From NCBI GenBank assembly GCA_016935955.1, contig JAFGPY010000290.1:1-64000 (forward strand): a stretch of 64,000 bases of DNA. The letters run 5' to 3'. Every line of letters starts with the position of its first letter. Position 1 is the stretch's first letter. The stretch is from Planctomycetota bacterium. GTDB taxonomy: Bacteria > Planctomycetota > Phycisphaerae > FEN-1346 > JAACEH01. The position numbers and the translations under genes are program-made. Shown here in pieces: positions 43,092 through 51,580 of the stretch. Under the pieces are notes generated by a model that worked only from the letters and a program-made list of their open reading frames with translations, did no database searches and had not been told where the DNA came from.

Positions 43092-45103
43092 GGCGTCTCC
43101 TGTTTCTCGTAGGCGAGGCCGTTCGGCCCGAAAAGGAAATAGTAACCGTAGCTGAAGCGATGCTCGCCGGCCAGGGCACGGGCCTGGGCCCCCACGTCGT
43201 GGGGATACGCCTCCTTGACGGCATTGTACGCGCTGACGAATCGCGAGACCTCGCGGGACGTCACCTCGCTCACACGATACTTGCCCAAAGGCACTTGCTT
43301 GCGGGAGACGGCACGGTAGAGCAGAATCCCCTCCTCCCAGTGTTTCGGCAATCGCGTGTAGGAGAAGTCGTCCAAGCGAGCAAGTTGCTCGACAAAAATG
43401 TCCAGTCGCCGGGAAACCAACAGGAAAGCCATCAGGTACTCGAAAGCCTCGTGGTTGGTTCGATCAGCTTCCAGTGCGGTCAACCACCGCTCGTCAACAT
43501 AGAGCGTCTGGTTGCCAATAGTGAAGTCTTCCTTGAGCATCAGCTCGCGCAGCCGCACGACCTTGGGGTCCGACTCCAGCAGTGGATCGGCCTCCAAGCG
43601 GGCCAACAGCGAATCGGCGTCCTCGCGGTATTTGCCGTAGCGCCTCAGCACACGGAGGAACGCCTTGGCCGCTTCCGGACGCCGCTTGACGACGTTGATC
43701 CGCGCCGCCAGGTACAGAACGCACGGCCGCTCGCCGTAGGATTCGATCGACTCGTGACAGAACCGCTCGGCCTCGTTGACGCGGCCGATTTCGAAGTACA
43801 ACTGGGCCACGTCATAAGGGTCTTTGCCCTCGGTCAGATAGCGGGTCATGGCCAGAGTTTCGATTTCCTGCGGGTAGCGGAACATGACGTCGGACAACAG
43901 GCCCAGGTGGTAGAGCGCCCGGTTGACGGCCGCACCGATCACGGTGTCGTACGCACCGTAGCAGTTCGGAACCTCGGCCAGCACCTCCTTCCACATCCGG
44001 TTCTCGGCATAGTAGTCCAACCGCAGCGTCGAGCGACGATACTCGCTGAAGTGCACAAACGGTATCAGCACCAGCACAAGGACAAACACGATGCCGGGCA
44101 ATGCCACCCGCGCTCTCGCCATGAACGGGGACTGCGATGTCTGGACCTTCGCGCTGTCCTTGGGCGGCCTTTTTGATCGCGTCGTCCGCGACCGCCACAG
44201 CCACGTGCTGACAAGCAGCAACGCGAAAACCGTCATCGCGATTGCCGCTCCCGGCACGGGGAGGTAGTACTGGGCTAGAAAAGACGAGTTGAATCCCGAA
44301 TGGTTGCCTGGCTGCCACTCGGCAAGCACCGGCACAAATCCCGTCCAGGGATTGTAGAACATCGGCAGAAGCCTGGCCGCCAACGAATCGGTCATGTCGT
44401 AAAGGTAGCGAGCGTCGGGAAACAGAAACGTGCCACCGACGTACGGCAGCGCGACGGCCAGCACCAGCGCCAGGACGACGAGCGTCCCCCGGCGGCGCTG
44501 CCATTCGGACAGGCCGCAGATAAGGGCGAACAGGAAGTAGTATTCACCGACAAGGAAGTAGACCAGGGCTGAGGCCGGCAGAAAGGCGACGACTCGCCAA
44601 AGCGATCGCTGGATCGGCAGTCGCTGCCAGGCCGCGGCCCCCAGGAAGACCGTGGCCACACTCAGGACGAGCGTGGTGGGATCGACATACTGGTTCAGCA
44701 ACGCAAGCACCACCACGGCCGGAATGAGCAGGCGTCCGGCGCTTCGCCGCAGCCCCATGGCAGCGCTCAGCAGCATCGTGGACGCGGTCACGAGAACGAT
44801 CAGGCTCACCAGGATGATTGTTCCGGGCATCGCCAGGAAGTAGCGGTCGCTGAGCAGTTCGGCCAAGCCGTCGACCGGTCCGCCGGGATAGCTCAGGAAC
44901 TCCTCGGCCGCCTTCCACTTCACTCCGACCAGCGAGGGGAGACGGTTGGCCTGGTGATAGACGAGCGGCGCGCCAATTCGCCAGTGGATGTACGCGAAGC
45001 TGAAGACTGCCACGGCACATAGCAGCAGCACGTGAAACACCACGGCGGAGATGCGGCCCTGAGTTGTTCGCTCGTCAGAGACAGTCAACGTCCATACCTT
45101 CAC
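43088..45103 (-). CDS. Polytopic membrane protein with TPR-like C-terminus, module 1
   Basis: A 671-aa paralogue of the module 2 and 3 membrane proteins and first gene of the four-gene chain. It has about ten hydrophobic helices to residue 360, with the shared LLNQYVDPTTLVLSVATVF (module 2: IANQYINPLPMAFGV). The C-terminal helical half has LYFEIGRVNEAERFCHESIE, INVVKRRPEAAKAFLRVLRR and NHEAFEYLMAFLLVSRRLDI. The GTG at 45103 gives the full N-terminal helix but has no clear SD, so the exact start is uncertain. A sigma-70 promoter lies about 130 nt upstream. Confidence 0.84.
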   Translation of the reverse strand: MKVWTLTVSDERTTQGRISAVVFHVLLLCAVAVFSFAYIHWRIGAPLVYHQANRLPSLVGVKWKAAEEFLSYPGGPVDGLAELLSDRYFLAMPGTIILVSLIVLVTASTMLLSAAMGLRRSAGRLLIPAVVVLALLNQYVDPTTLVLSVATVFLGAAAWQRLPIQRSLWRVVAFLPASALVYFLVGEYYFLFALICGLSEWQRRRGTLVVLALVLAVALPYVGGTFLFPDARYLYDMTDSLAARLLPMFYNPWTGFVPVLAEWQPGNHSGFNSSFLAQYYLPVPGAAIAMTVFALLLVSTWLWRSRTTRSKRPPKDSAKVQTSQSPFMARARVALPGIVFVLVLVLIPFVHFSEYRRSTLRLDYYAENRMWKEVLAEVPNCYGAYDTVIGAAVNRALYHLGLLSDVMFRYPQEIETLAMTRYLTEGKDPYDVAQLYFEIGRVNEAERFCHESIESYGERPCVLYLAARINVVKRRPEAAKAFLRVLRRYGKYREDADSLLARLEADPLLESDPKVVRLRELMLKEDFTIGNQTLYVDERWLTALEADRTNHEAFEYLMAFLLVSRRLDIFVEQLARLDDFSYTRLPKHWEEGILLYRAVSRKQVPLGKYRVSEVTSREVSRFVSAYNAVKEAYPHDVGAQARALAGEHRFSYGYYFLFGPNGLAYEKQETP

Positions 45104-45233
45104 ATCACGGGATCAGAAAGCGGCCGGGATAGCCTCCCACAATGACAGCATCGCGCGATTGCCGTTGTCGGTATTGAAGTGTCGATCCGGCCCTGATCGT
45201 CCCCCGGCAATCGGGCGGACGACAGGCCCAATC

Positions 45234-45261
45234 ATTATACTGCTATCGGCTGCAAGGTCCA
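45234..45261 (-). promoter_or_regulatory. Promoter for the module 1-2 four-gene chain
   Basis: On the minus strand TGGACC (45261-45256), a 16-nt spacer and a perfect TATAAT (45239-45234). The sequence AGCAGTATAATG around the -10 also occurs at the promoter of the PIG-L gene near 61980. The first gene starts at 45103. Confidence 0.6.
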
Positions 45262-45317
45262 TGGCTCTTCAGGACGATGCGGAGCGTCCTTCTCCGCGAT
45301 GGAGCAGCCGCTGTTAC

Positions 45318-46454
45318 TCACGTTGCATAGGGATCGGCCGCATCGCGAAGCCCTTCACCGACGAAATTGATCGCCAGTACGGCCAGCACCACCAGGCCAG
45401 CGGGCAAGAGGAGCCACGGCTGCTCGTTGACAACGTGCGGATAGCGGGCTTCCTGCAGGAGCACGCCCCAACTGACGGCCGGCGGCCGAATGCCCAGGCC
45501 GAGGAAGCTCATCGACGTCTCGGCCAGGATCATGCCGGGAATGGCCAGCGTAAGGCTGGCGATGATGTGGCTGATGAAGTTGGGGATGAGGTGCATGAAG
45601 ATGATGCGCGACTCCCTGGCCCCGGCCAGCGCGGCGGCACGGGCGTAGTCCTCCTCGCGCAGGGCCAGCAGCTTGCCGCGAACGACACGGCACAGCCCCG
45701 TCCAGCCCATGCAGGCCAGAATGAGCGTCATGCCGAAGTAGACCTGCAGGGTGCCCCAGTCCTTGGGGATGGCGGCCCCGAGAGCCAGCCAGATGGGAAT
45801 CTTCGGCACGGTCTGGAAGATCTCGGCCACGCGTTGGATCAGCATGTCGATCTTGCCGCCATAGTAGCCGGAGATGCCGCCCAACAGGATGCCCAAGGCG
45901 AAGCTCAGCAACACGCCCACCAGACCAATCAGCAACGAGATGCGACCGCCGTAGAGCGTGCGGCTCAGCAGGTCCTGGCCGAGACTGTCGGTACCGAGCA
46001 GAAAACACGTCTGGTCTTCCGACGCATCGATGCCGAACAGGTGCAGGCGGGTCTCGAACAGGCCGAGGAACTTCCACGGTCGCCCGCTGACGAAGAAGCG
46101 GATGGGCGTCTTGCGATCATGGTCCACGTAGTACAGGTACTGGAGCGTGACGGAGTGCTGGTACTTGACCATCGGCCGCACGTAGGGCCGCGGCAGCGTG
46201 TGCCCCTCAACAAAACCGAACCTCAGGGCCTGGGGCGGCAGGTTGATCCAGTGCGAATGGACCTCGGCGGGATCGTACGGCGAGAAGAAGTCGCAGAACA
46301 GGCACAGGACATAGAGGACGGCGACGACCGAGAGCATCCAAAGAGCGACCTTGTGCTTGGCGAACCGCCGGCGCACGAGGGACCACTGCGAGGCCTCGTA
46401 ATAGGCGATCTTGGCCTCGTCGAGATTCTTCCGCTGTGGTCCGGTCGGAGCCAT
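45318..46454 (-). CDS. Oligopeptide-type ABC transporter permease (OppC/YejE-like)
   Basis: A 378-aa permease with an N-terminal helix (VALWMLSVVAVLYVLCLFC) and a ~110-residue extracytoplasmic insert with TPIRFFVSG and HLFGIDAS, as in the YejE-like branch. The BPD_transp_1 core follows: LGTDSLGQDLLSRTLYGGRISL, the EAA-type loop REEDYARAAALAGARESRIIFMHLIPN and ETSMSFLGLGIRPP. The ATG at 46454 has AGAGG upstream; a TTG seven codons earlier does not. It lies 43 nt after the partner permease. It imports peptides or other small organics with its partner and the large binding protein; no ATPase gene is adjacent. Confidence 0.9.
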   Translation of the reverse strand: MAPTGPQRKNLDEAKIAYYEASQWSLVRRRFAKHKVALWMLSVVAVLYVLCLFCDFFSPYDPAEVHSHWINLPPQALRFGFVEGHTLPRPYVRPMVKYQHSVTLQYLYYVDHDRKTPIRFFVSGRPWKFLGLFETRLHLFGIDASEDQTCFLLGTDSLGQDLLSRTLYGGRISLLIGLVGVLLSFALGILLGGISGYYGGKIDMLIQRVAEIFQTVPKIPIWLALGAAIPKDWGTLQVYFGMTLILACMGWTGLCRVVRGKLLALREEDYARAAALAGARESRIIFMHLIPNFISHIIASLTLAIPGMILAETSMSFLGLGIRPPAVSWGVLLQEARYPHVVNEQPWLLLPAGLVVLAVLAINFVGEGLRDAADPYAT

Positions 46455-46497
46455 TCGCCTCTTTCCACCAGTCAACCGGCGGCACGCGCCGCCGCGG

Positions 46498-47493
46498 TCA
46501 TTTGCTTCCGAATTTGATCCTCGGATCCACCAGAGACAGGAGGATGTCTGAGATCAGAATGCCCACGATAGCCAGGATGCATTGGATGAAAATGCAACTG
46601 GCGGCCATGTACGTGTCCTGGCTCTCCAGGGCCACGAGCACCTTAGGCCCGAGCGTGGGCAGGTGCATGACGATGGAGATAATCATCGAGCCCGAGATGA
46701 TCTGCGGCAGAACCAGGCCGACGCTCGACACCAGCGGGTTGATGGCCACGCGGACCGGATAGCGCAGCACGACGACCACCGGATGCAGCCCTCTGGCCCG
46801 GGCACAAAGCACGTACTGCTTTTTCAACTCGTCGATCACGTTCGCCCGCAGGATGCGGATCATGCCCGCGGTGCCCGCCAGGCCGAGAATGCTGACCGGA
46901 ATCCAGATGTGCTTCAGCAGGTCCTTGATCTTCGGCCAGTAGAGCCAGGAGGCGTCTTGGAACTTCTCGCTGATCAGGCCCGTGGGATCGAAGTTGGGGT
47001 CGATGCGCTGCATGATGACCATGAAGATGATGGCCACGACGAACGCCGGTGTGGCCATGGCCGTCAGGCCGACGAACGTCAGCACGTAGTCGTACACGGT
47101 GTTGCGTTTCACGGCGGCGATGATGCCGAACGGAAATGCCACCGACCACGTGAACAGGATCGTGAAGATGCTGATGGCGATGGTGGGCGGCAGGACGCGG
47201 GCCAGGATGTTGACCACGGGTCGCTCGGACTCGAACGAGTCGCCAAGATCCCCGCGAACGAAGTGCGTCATCCAGTTGACGTACTGCAGCGGCACCGGAT
47301 CGTCGAAGCGATACTGCCTGCGAAGCTGATCGAGTTCCACGGGGTCGTAGGTGCCCTCGCGAAGCATCTGGTCGACCTTGCTCTCGATGAAACTGCCCGG
47401 CGGCAACTGGATGATCATGAACACGGCGAAGGAAATCAGCAGCAGCACGGGGATGCTGATGAGAATGCGCTTGATGACGTAGCGAATCAGCAT
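46498..47493 (-). CDS. Oligopeptide-type ABC transporter permease (OppB/YejB-like)
   Basis: A 331-aa permease with the family N-terminus (MLIRYVIKRILISIPVLLLI), the extracytoplasmic loop ending GDLGDSFESERPV, and a BPD_transp_1 domain of five further helices. ELKKQYVLCARARGLHPVVVVLRY is the EAA-type coupling loop that binds the ATPase. It starts 3 nt after the stop of the binding-protein gene and precedes the second permease, so the three genes form one operon. Confidence 0.92.
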   Translation of the reverse strand: MLIRYVIKRILISIPVLLLISFAVFMIIQLPPGSFIESKVDQMLREGTYDPVELDQLRRQYRFDDPVPLQYVNWMTHFVRGDLGDSFESERPVVNILARVLPPTIAISIFTILFTWSVAFPFGIIAAVKRNTVYDYVLTFVGLTAMATPAFVVAIIFMVIMQRIDPNFDPTGLISEKFQDASWLYWPKIKDLLKHIWIPVSILGLAGTAGMIRILRANVIDELKKQYVLCARARGLHPVVVVLRYPVRVAINPLVSSVGLVLPQIISGSMIISIVMHLPTLGPKVLVALESQDTYMAASCIFIQCILAIVGILISDILLSLVDPRIKFGSK

Positions 47494-47496
47494 GGG

Positions 47497-50400
47497 CTAC
47501 TCGTCCTGCACGTCCTTCTCGGGTTCGATGTAGAACATCTCCGGGTTGCAGTTGCCCGGCTCGTGGGCGATCCACCCGGCCAGGGCCAGCTTTGGAACGT
47601 TCTTGAAGTTCTTCCTGACGTAGATGACCTTGCCAGGACTCGTGCTGACACCGAGCACGGGCAGCTCCTCGGCGGCCCGGTCGGTCAGAGCCGTCCAGGC
47701 CCTGAGCTTGTCGGCCTCGGTCGGGGCCTGGATGACCTGCTTCCACATGAAATCCAGGTCCTTGATGCGCTCGGGCGGCTCTTCACCGTCGCGGCCGCCG
47801 CTGCGCAGCCATTGCGCCCAGGCGGAGAACTGGACCGACTCGGCCGCATGCGTCGGGGCGAAACTGCCCGCCACGGCCGGCCCGAAGAAGCTGGCCCCTT
47901 CCTTGTGCGTCCAGATGTCGTACTTGCCCATGCGGTAGAGCCGCCACTTGATCTTGCCGCTGCGTTCCTTCATCAGGATCTTGATACCCAAGGCTCGCCA
48001 CTGGTCGCAGGCCAGTTGCACAGCGGCCAGCGGCCGCTCCGATTCGAAGCTCACTTCGAGCATGAACGGCCGCCCGCCCGGCAGGAGCCGGATGCCCTCT
48101 TCGTTGCGTTTGTCGAGGCCCATCTCGTCCAGCAGGTGGTTGGCCCGCTCGGGATCGTACTCGACGTAGGCGTGGTGCAGCCGCGCGTTGTAGTACTTCG
48201 ATCCCTCCGGAACGCTGAACTGGGCCGGCGTGCCCAGGCCGTTGAAGACCACGTCGATGATCTCCTGGCGGTTCAGGGCCAGTGACAGCGCCTGGCGAAT
48301 CCGTGGGTCGGCCTGCAGCTCGCGGTATTCCGGATCGCGATGCTGCTGGCAGATCCAGAACGTCACCTCGCCACAGTAATCGTTGGCCCACAGGCGTATC
48401 TCGTAGCCGCCATCGGCCTCGTTCTGTTTCAGGGGCGTATAGTCGTCAAACTCGAGGTGCCGCGACTGCATGTCCACGTTGCCGCTGCGGAGCTTGAGCA
48501 GGCGAATCTCCTTGCGTTCCACCTTCTCGGCCTCGATCACATCGATGTACGGCAGCTGCTTGCCTTCGCGGTCGACCTTGAAGTAATAGGGATTGCGCAC
48601 AGCCACCACGGTCGCGTCCTCGGGCTCGCTCACAACACGCCACGGACAGAGCGTCGGCACGTGGCGGTTCCAGACCGGATGATACTTGTAGGACTCGCTG
48701 TACATCACACCCCAGGTTCGGTAGCCGTAATGCTGGGCCAGCTTGTCCAGGGCGTCTTCGCGGTCGATCGCCAGCAACTTGCCGTCGTCGCGATCTTCTG
48801 CCTCTTTCTTCGGGTCCCCGTCGTATGCCGCCCGCAACATCATCAGGTTGAGTTCGAACAGTTCGTCCTCATTCAGGTTCTCCACGCCACGGCGAAGCAT
48901 GTCCTTCCGCTTCAGCAGATGGCGCACCCGGCGCCGGTCGCGGCCCTGCAGCTTGCCGTAGTGCTTGTCGAACCACAGAGCCAGTTCGCTGTCGAGATCA
49001 ACGCCGGTCCACGCCTTCGCATCATAGAAGTCGCGGTGTCTCAGGGCCTCGTTGACCGCCTCGGCCGCATCCTTCTTGTACTGCGTGTCCTTGTCGCGAT
49101 CGTTGTCGGGAATGCGTTCTTTCAGCCGGACGCGCATGGCCTCGGGCATCCGTTCCCACAGCCGCTTGCCGGGCGACGGCTCGCTTGCAGCAGCTTGCTT
49201 CATGACCTTCGCCCAAAAGCCCGGCCAGTCCACGACGTCGATGTCGTTCAGGACCTTCGAACCGCTGGGATGCCACCGCGCATAGTAATGCTTGGCCCGC
49301 TGGAAAAGCCCCAGGTAGAACATGAACGTCGCGGTCTTCTCCAGCAGAATGGCGTTGGGCTGCTTGAACGTAAACCGCAGGATGTGGCTGGTGTTGCCGT
49401 TCTCGTCGGGCACGCCCTCGACCTTGACGCGTTCGCGAACGGCCGGCACCACGAAGTCACGATAGGCGGCACGGAACAACAGCACCCCGAACCGCGTCAC
49501 GTGACCGGCCAGCCACTGTTCCTCGTCGCCGATCGTTCCGGCCCGTCGCAGCCAGTCCTCGCGCATGAGCAGCACCTCGTACCGCTCGATCTCCTTCTTG
49601 TTCAGGGTCGAGAAGCCGCGGGTCTTTAACTGCTCCAGTTCGGACGTGAAATCGACGTCCTTCCAGGCTTGGGCGTCGTAGAATGTCCGCCGGCCGAAGA
49701 CTGAGTTCAGTTTGCTGACGATCTTGGCCTTGCTGACCTCGTCGGGAGGAGTCTCGGGCGTGATGCCGGCCAGCAGGGTCTTCAGCGACGCCAATTCCCC
49801 GCGCGGATCGGCGTCAACCACTCGCCAGATCTGCCTGCCCGGCGAAGGCTCGTCGGAGCCCGCCTGCCGCAGGATCGCGGCCGCAAGACCCGGCCAGTCC
49901 AACACGTCCTCGACGTACAGCATGTTTGACCCGTCGGTTTCCTGCATCCAGTCCATGCGGTAGTTCCACATCTCGATGACGTCTTCGGTCACGAAGAGAA
50001 CGTCCTCGGTCGTGAACGGATGGCCGTCGGACCACTTCAGCCCCTTGCGCAGCCAGAATGTGTAGACGCGGTTCTGATCCGACACCTCCCACTTCCAGGC
50101 CAGGTGCGGCTGCAGCCGTCCCGCCCAGTCGAACCGCACCAGGGCCGGATAACCGATCTTGACGTTGAAGTTCGTCAGGTCGTCCTGCGTCGCCCGCCGC
50201 CAGAGCATCGGCGTGCCGTCATCGCTGTAGTGTCCGACGCTCTCGATGGCCCGCAGCACGGCCGGGTTCTCCGGTAGCCGCTGCTCAACCGGCGGCAACT
50301 CGCCGAGATCGTCGTAGTAAGGCTTCAGCTTCTCGGGGATCTTCGAAAGGTCGTCGAACATCGGGGGGCCGCTGTACTGCTCGATGACCACCTCCGGCTC

Positions 50401-50925
50401 GTCGGGATCGTCGGAACCGCTCTTGCGATAGGGATGTCCCGGCAGCGAGACGTGCTCGTACACCGGATTCGGCAGGTTGGCGGCCATCACGTCGGCCACG
50501 GTCACCTGGCGAACGGGCAGAACATTCTCGGCCGCAAGGGCCGCCTCAACCTTCGACCTCAGCGCCGCGAGGTCCGAGGGCCGACCGTCCAGCGTGGCCT
50601 TGCCGTCGGCGGCAACGTCGAACCGCCATAGGAGTGCGTCGTCGTGGCCCTTGGCCTGGATGCTCAATGGGTCCCGGCACGAGGCAACCCGGTCCATCAA
50701 GGCACCGACCGAGGCCGGCCGACCCTCCATCAGCGTCACGGCGGCTTCGCACACCTGGAAATCCCACGTCGCCGCGCCCATGCCCGGAACCTGTTGGGAG
50801 GCTTCCAGATGAAGTCTGACCTCCGGGTACTGATCGCGACTGCGGCTCAGTTGCCATTGGGCGGCGACGAAGATCGCCAACAATCCCAGGCACACCAGCA
50901 CGGTTCGTCCGATCAGTCGCAACAA
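47497..50925 (-). CDS. Oversized extracellular solute-binding protein (family 5) with two related insertions
   Basis: A 1142-aa protein, about twice the usual SBP_bac_5 length. The N-terminus is a membrane helix (TVLVCLGLLAIFVAAQW), then an extra ~170-residue domain; FDVAADGKATLDGRPSDLAALRSKV recalls ExbD/TolR periplasmic domains, but weakly. SBP_bac_5 hallmarks are YTFWLRKGLKWSDGHPFTTEDV (about 290-310), RNPYYFKVD and DPRIRQALSLALNRQEIID. Two inserts at about 342-495 and 565-705 are related to each other: WPGLAAAILRQAGSDEPSPG versus WPGFWAKVMKQAAASEPSPG, and RRTFYDAQAWKDVD versus HRDFYDAKAWTGVD. The start is TTG at 50925 with GAGGAG 8 nt upstream. Ligand unknown. Confidence 0.88.
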   Translation of the reverse strand: MLRLIGRTVLVCLGLLAIFVAAQWQLSRSRDQYPEVRLHLEASQQVPGMGAATWDFQVCEAAVTLMEGRPASVGALMDRVASCRDPLSIQAKGHDDALLWRFDVAADGKATLDGRPSDLAALRSKVEAALAAENVLPVRQVTVADVMAANLPNPVYEHVSLPGHPYRKSGSDDPDEPEVVIEQYSGPPMFDDLSKIPEKLKPYYDDLGELPPVEQRLPENPAVLRAIESVGHYSDDGTPMLWRRATQDDLTNFNVKIGYPALVRFDWAGRLQPHLAWKWEVSDQNRVYTFWLRKGLKWSDGHPFTTEDVLFVTEDVIEMWNYRMDWMQETDGSNMLYVEDVLDWPGLAAAILRQAGSDEPSPGRQIWRVVDADPRGELASLKTLLAGITPETPPDEVSKAKIVSKLNSVFGRRTFYDAQAWKDVDFTSELEQLKTRGFSTLNKKEIERYEVLLMREDWLRRAGTIGDEEQWLAGHVTRFGVLLFRAAYRDFVVPAVRERVKVEGVPDENGNTSHILRFTFKQPNAILLEKTATFMFYLGLFQRAKHYYARWHPSGSKVLNDIDVVDWPGFWAKVMKQAAASEPSPGKRLWERMPEAMRVRLKERIPDNDRDKDTQYKKDAAEAVNEALRHRDFYDAKAWTGVDLDSELALWFDKHYGKLQGRDRRRVRHLLKRKDMLRRGVENLNEDELFELNLMMLRAAYDGDPKKEAEDRDDGKLLAIDREDALDKLAQHYGYRTWGVMYSESYKYHPVWNRHVPTLCPWRVVSEPEDATVVAVRNPYYFKVDREGKQLPYIDVIEAEKVERKEIRLLKLRSGNVDMQSRHLEFDDYTPLKQNEADGGYEIRLWANDYCGEVTFWICQQHRDPEYRELQADPRIRQALSLALNRQEIIDVVFNGLGTPAQFSVPEGSKYYNARLHHAYVEYDPERANHLLDEMGLDKRNEEGIRLLPGGRPFMLEVSFESERPLAAVQLACDQWRALGIKILMKERSGKIKWRLYRMGKYDIWTHKEGASFFGPAVAGSFAPTHAAESVQFSAWAQWLRSGGRDGEEPPERIKDLDFMWKQVIQAPTEADKLRAWTALTDRAAEELPVLGVSTSPGKVIYVRKNFKNVPKLALAGWIAHEPGNCNPEMFYIEPEKDVQDE

Positions 50926-51088
50926 CAGGGAGACTCCTCACGCAGAAGAAAGCCCGTATGGTCTCATGGCCGGCGCAGCACGAACAACACTCGCCAATCG
51001 TGAAACGCCTGAGGCCCAGGAAGGTGTCGGTTCACCTGCGGCACAGGCGGCCTGCTTCATAGCCCGCCCGGACGCCCAACCCGGCGGC

Positions 51089-51580
51089 CTAGTCAACCGG
51101 GATAATGGTGACGCTGACGTCCAGCAGGGCGCCGGCCGACGTCAGTCGATCGAGGCAGGCAGCCACGTGGTCCGGCGTAGACATCAGCACCCACGTCTCG
51201 TGTTCGTCTTCGCAGACGATCGGGGCAAAGGTCACGGCCTCCTCCGTGGCCACGGCAGGAAGCCCCGCCCCGTCGGGCACGCGCCGCGGATCGACGTGGG
51301 CGAAGGCCACCGCCCGCAGGTGCGGCGAGTCGTACGGGTAACACTCGCACGAGACGACCGTCGGCAGGCGGCGCATCGTGCGCAGTAATCCTTTCATCCG
51401 CGACTCGGTTGCCTCGAACACGTAGAATAGGCCGATCGAGTCCGGCTTCGGCACGCTCAGCGTGCTGCCGAGCGTCATCTGAACCGACACGCCGCGGCTG
51501 GACAGAACCGCCGAGGCGGCCGTCAACGTGCCGGCCTTGTCGAGAACCTTCGCCGCGAAGAGCCATCGTCGCTTAGTCAC
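51089..51580 (-). CDS. ACT-like domain protein
   Basis: A 163-aa protein. The N-terminus (LFAAKVLDKAGTLTAASAVLSSRG) matches the beta-alpha-beta start of an ACT regulatory domain, and the C-terminal half (ETWVLMSTPDHVAACLDRLTSAGALL) could be a second degenerate one. ACT domains bind amino acids or other small effectors. The GTG at 51580 has GGGGAG upstream and overlaps the dehydrogenase gene by 8 nt, so it is probably a dedicated regulator or partner of that enzyme. No known family name can be given with certainty. Confidence 0.65.
   Translation of the reverse strand: MTKRRWLFAAKVLDKAGTLTAASAVLSSRGVSVQMTLGSTLSVPKPDSIGLFYVFEATESRMKGLLRTMRRLPTVVSCECYPYDSPHLRAVAFAHVDPRRVPDGAGLPAVATEEAVTFAPIVCEDEHETWVLMSTPDHVAACLDRLTSAGALLDVSVTIIPVD

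Noticed and set aside
34264..45103. The three modules as an assembly duplication artefact
   Set aside because: Signal sequences, lengths and protein sequences differ widely and only motifs are shared, so they are genuine diverged paralogues.
45104..45240. A 40-codon frame starting at the -10 of the module 1 promoter
   Set aside because: Its ATG lies within the promoter and would not be transcribed; no SD.
48340..49629. A 429-codon plus-strand frame antisense to the solute-binding protein
   Set aside because: Shadow frame; the opposite product is a recognisable SBP_bac_5 protein.
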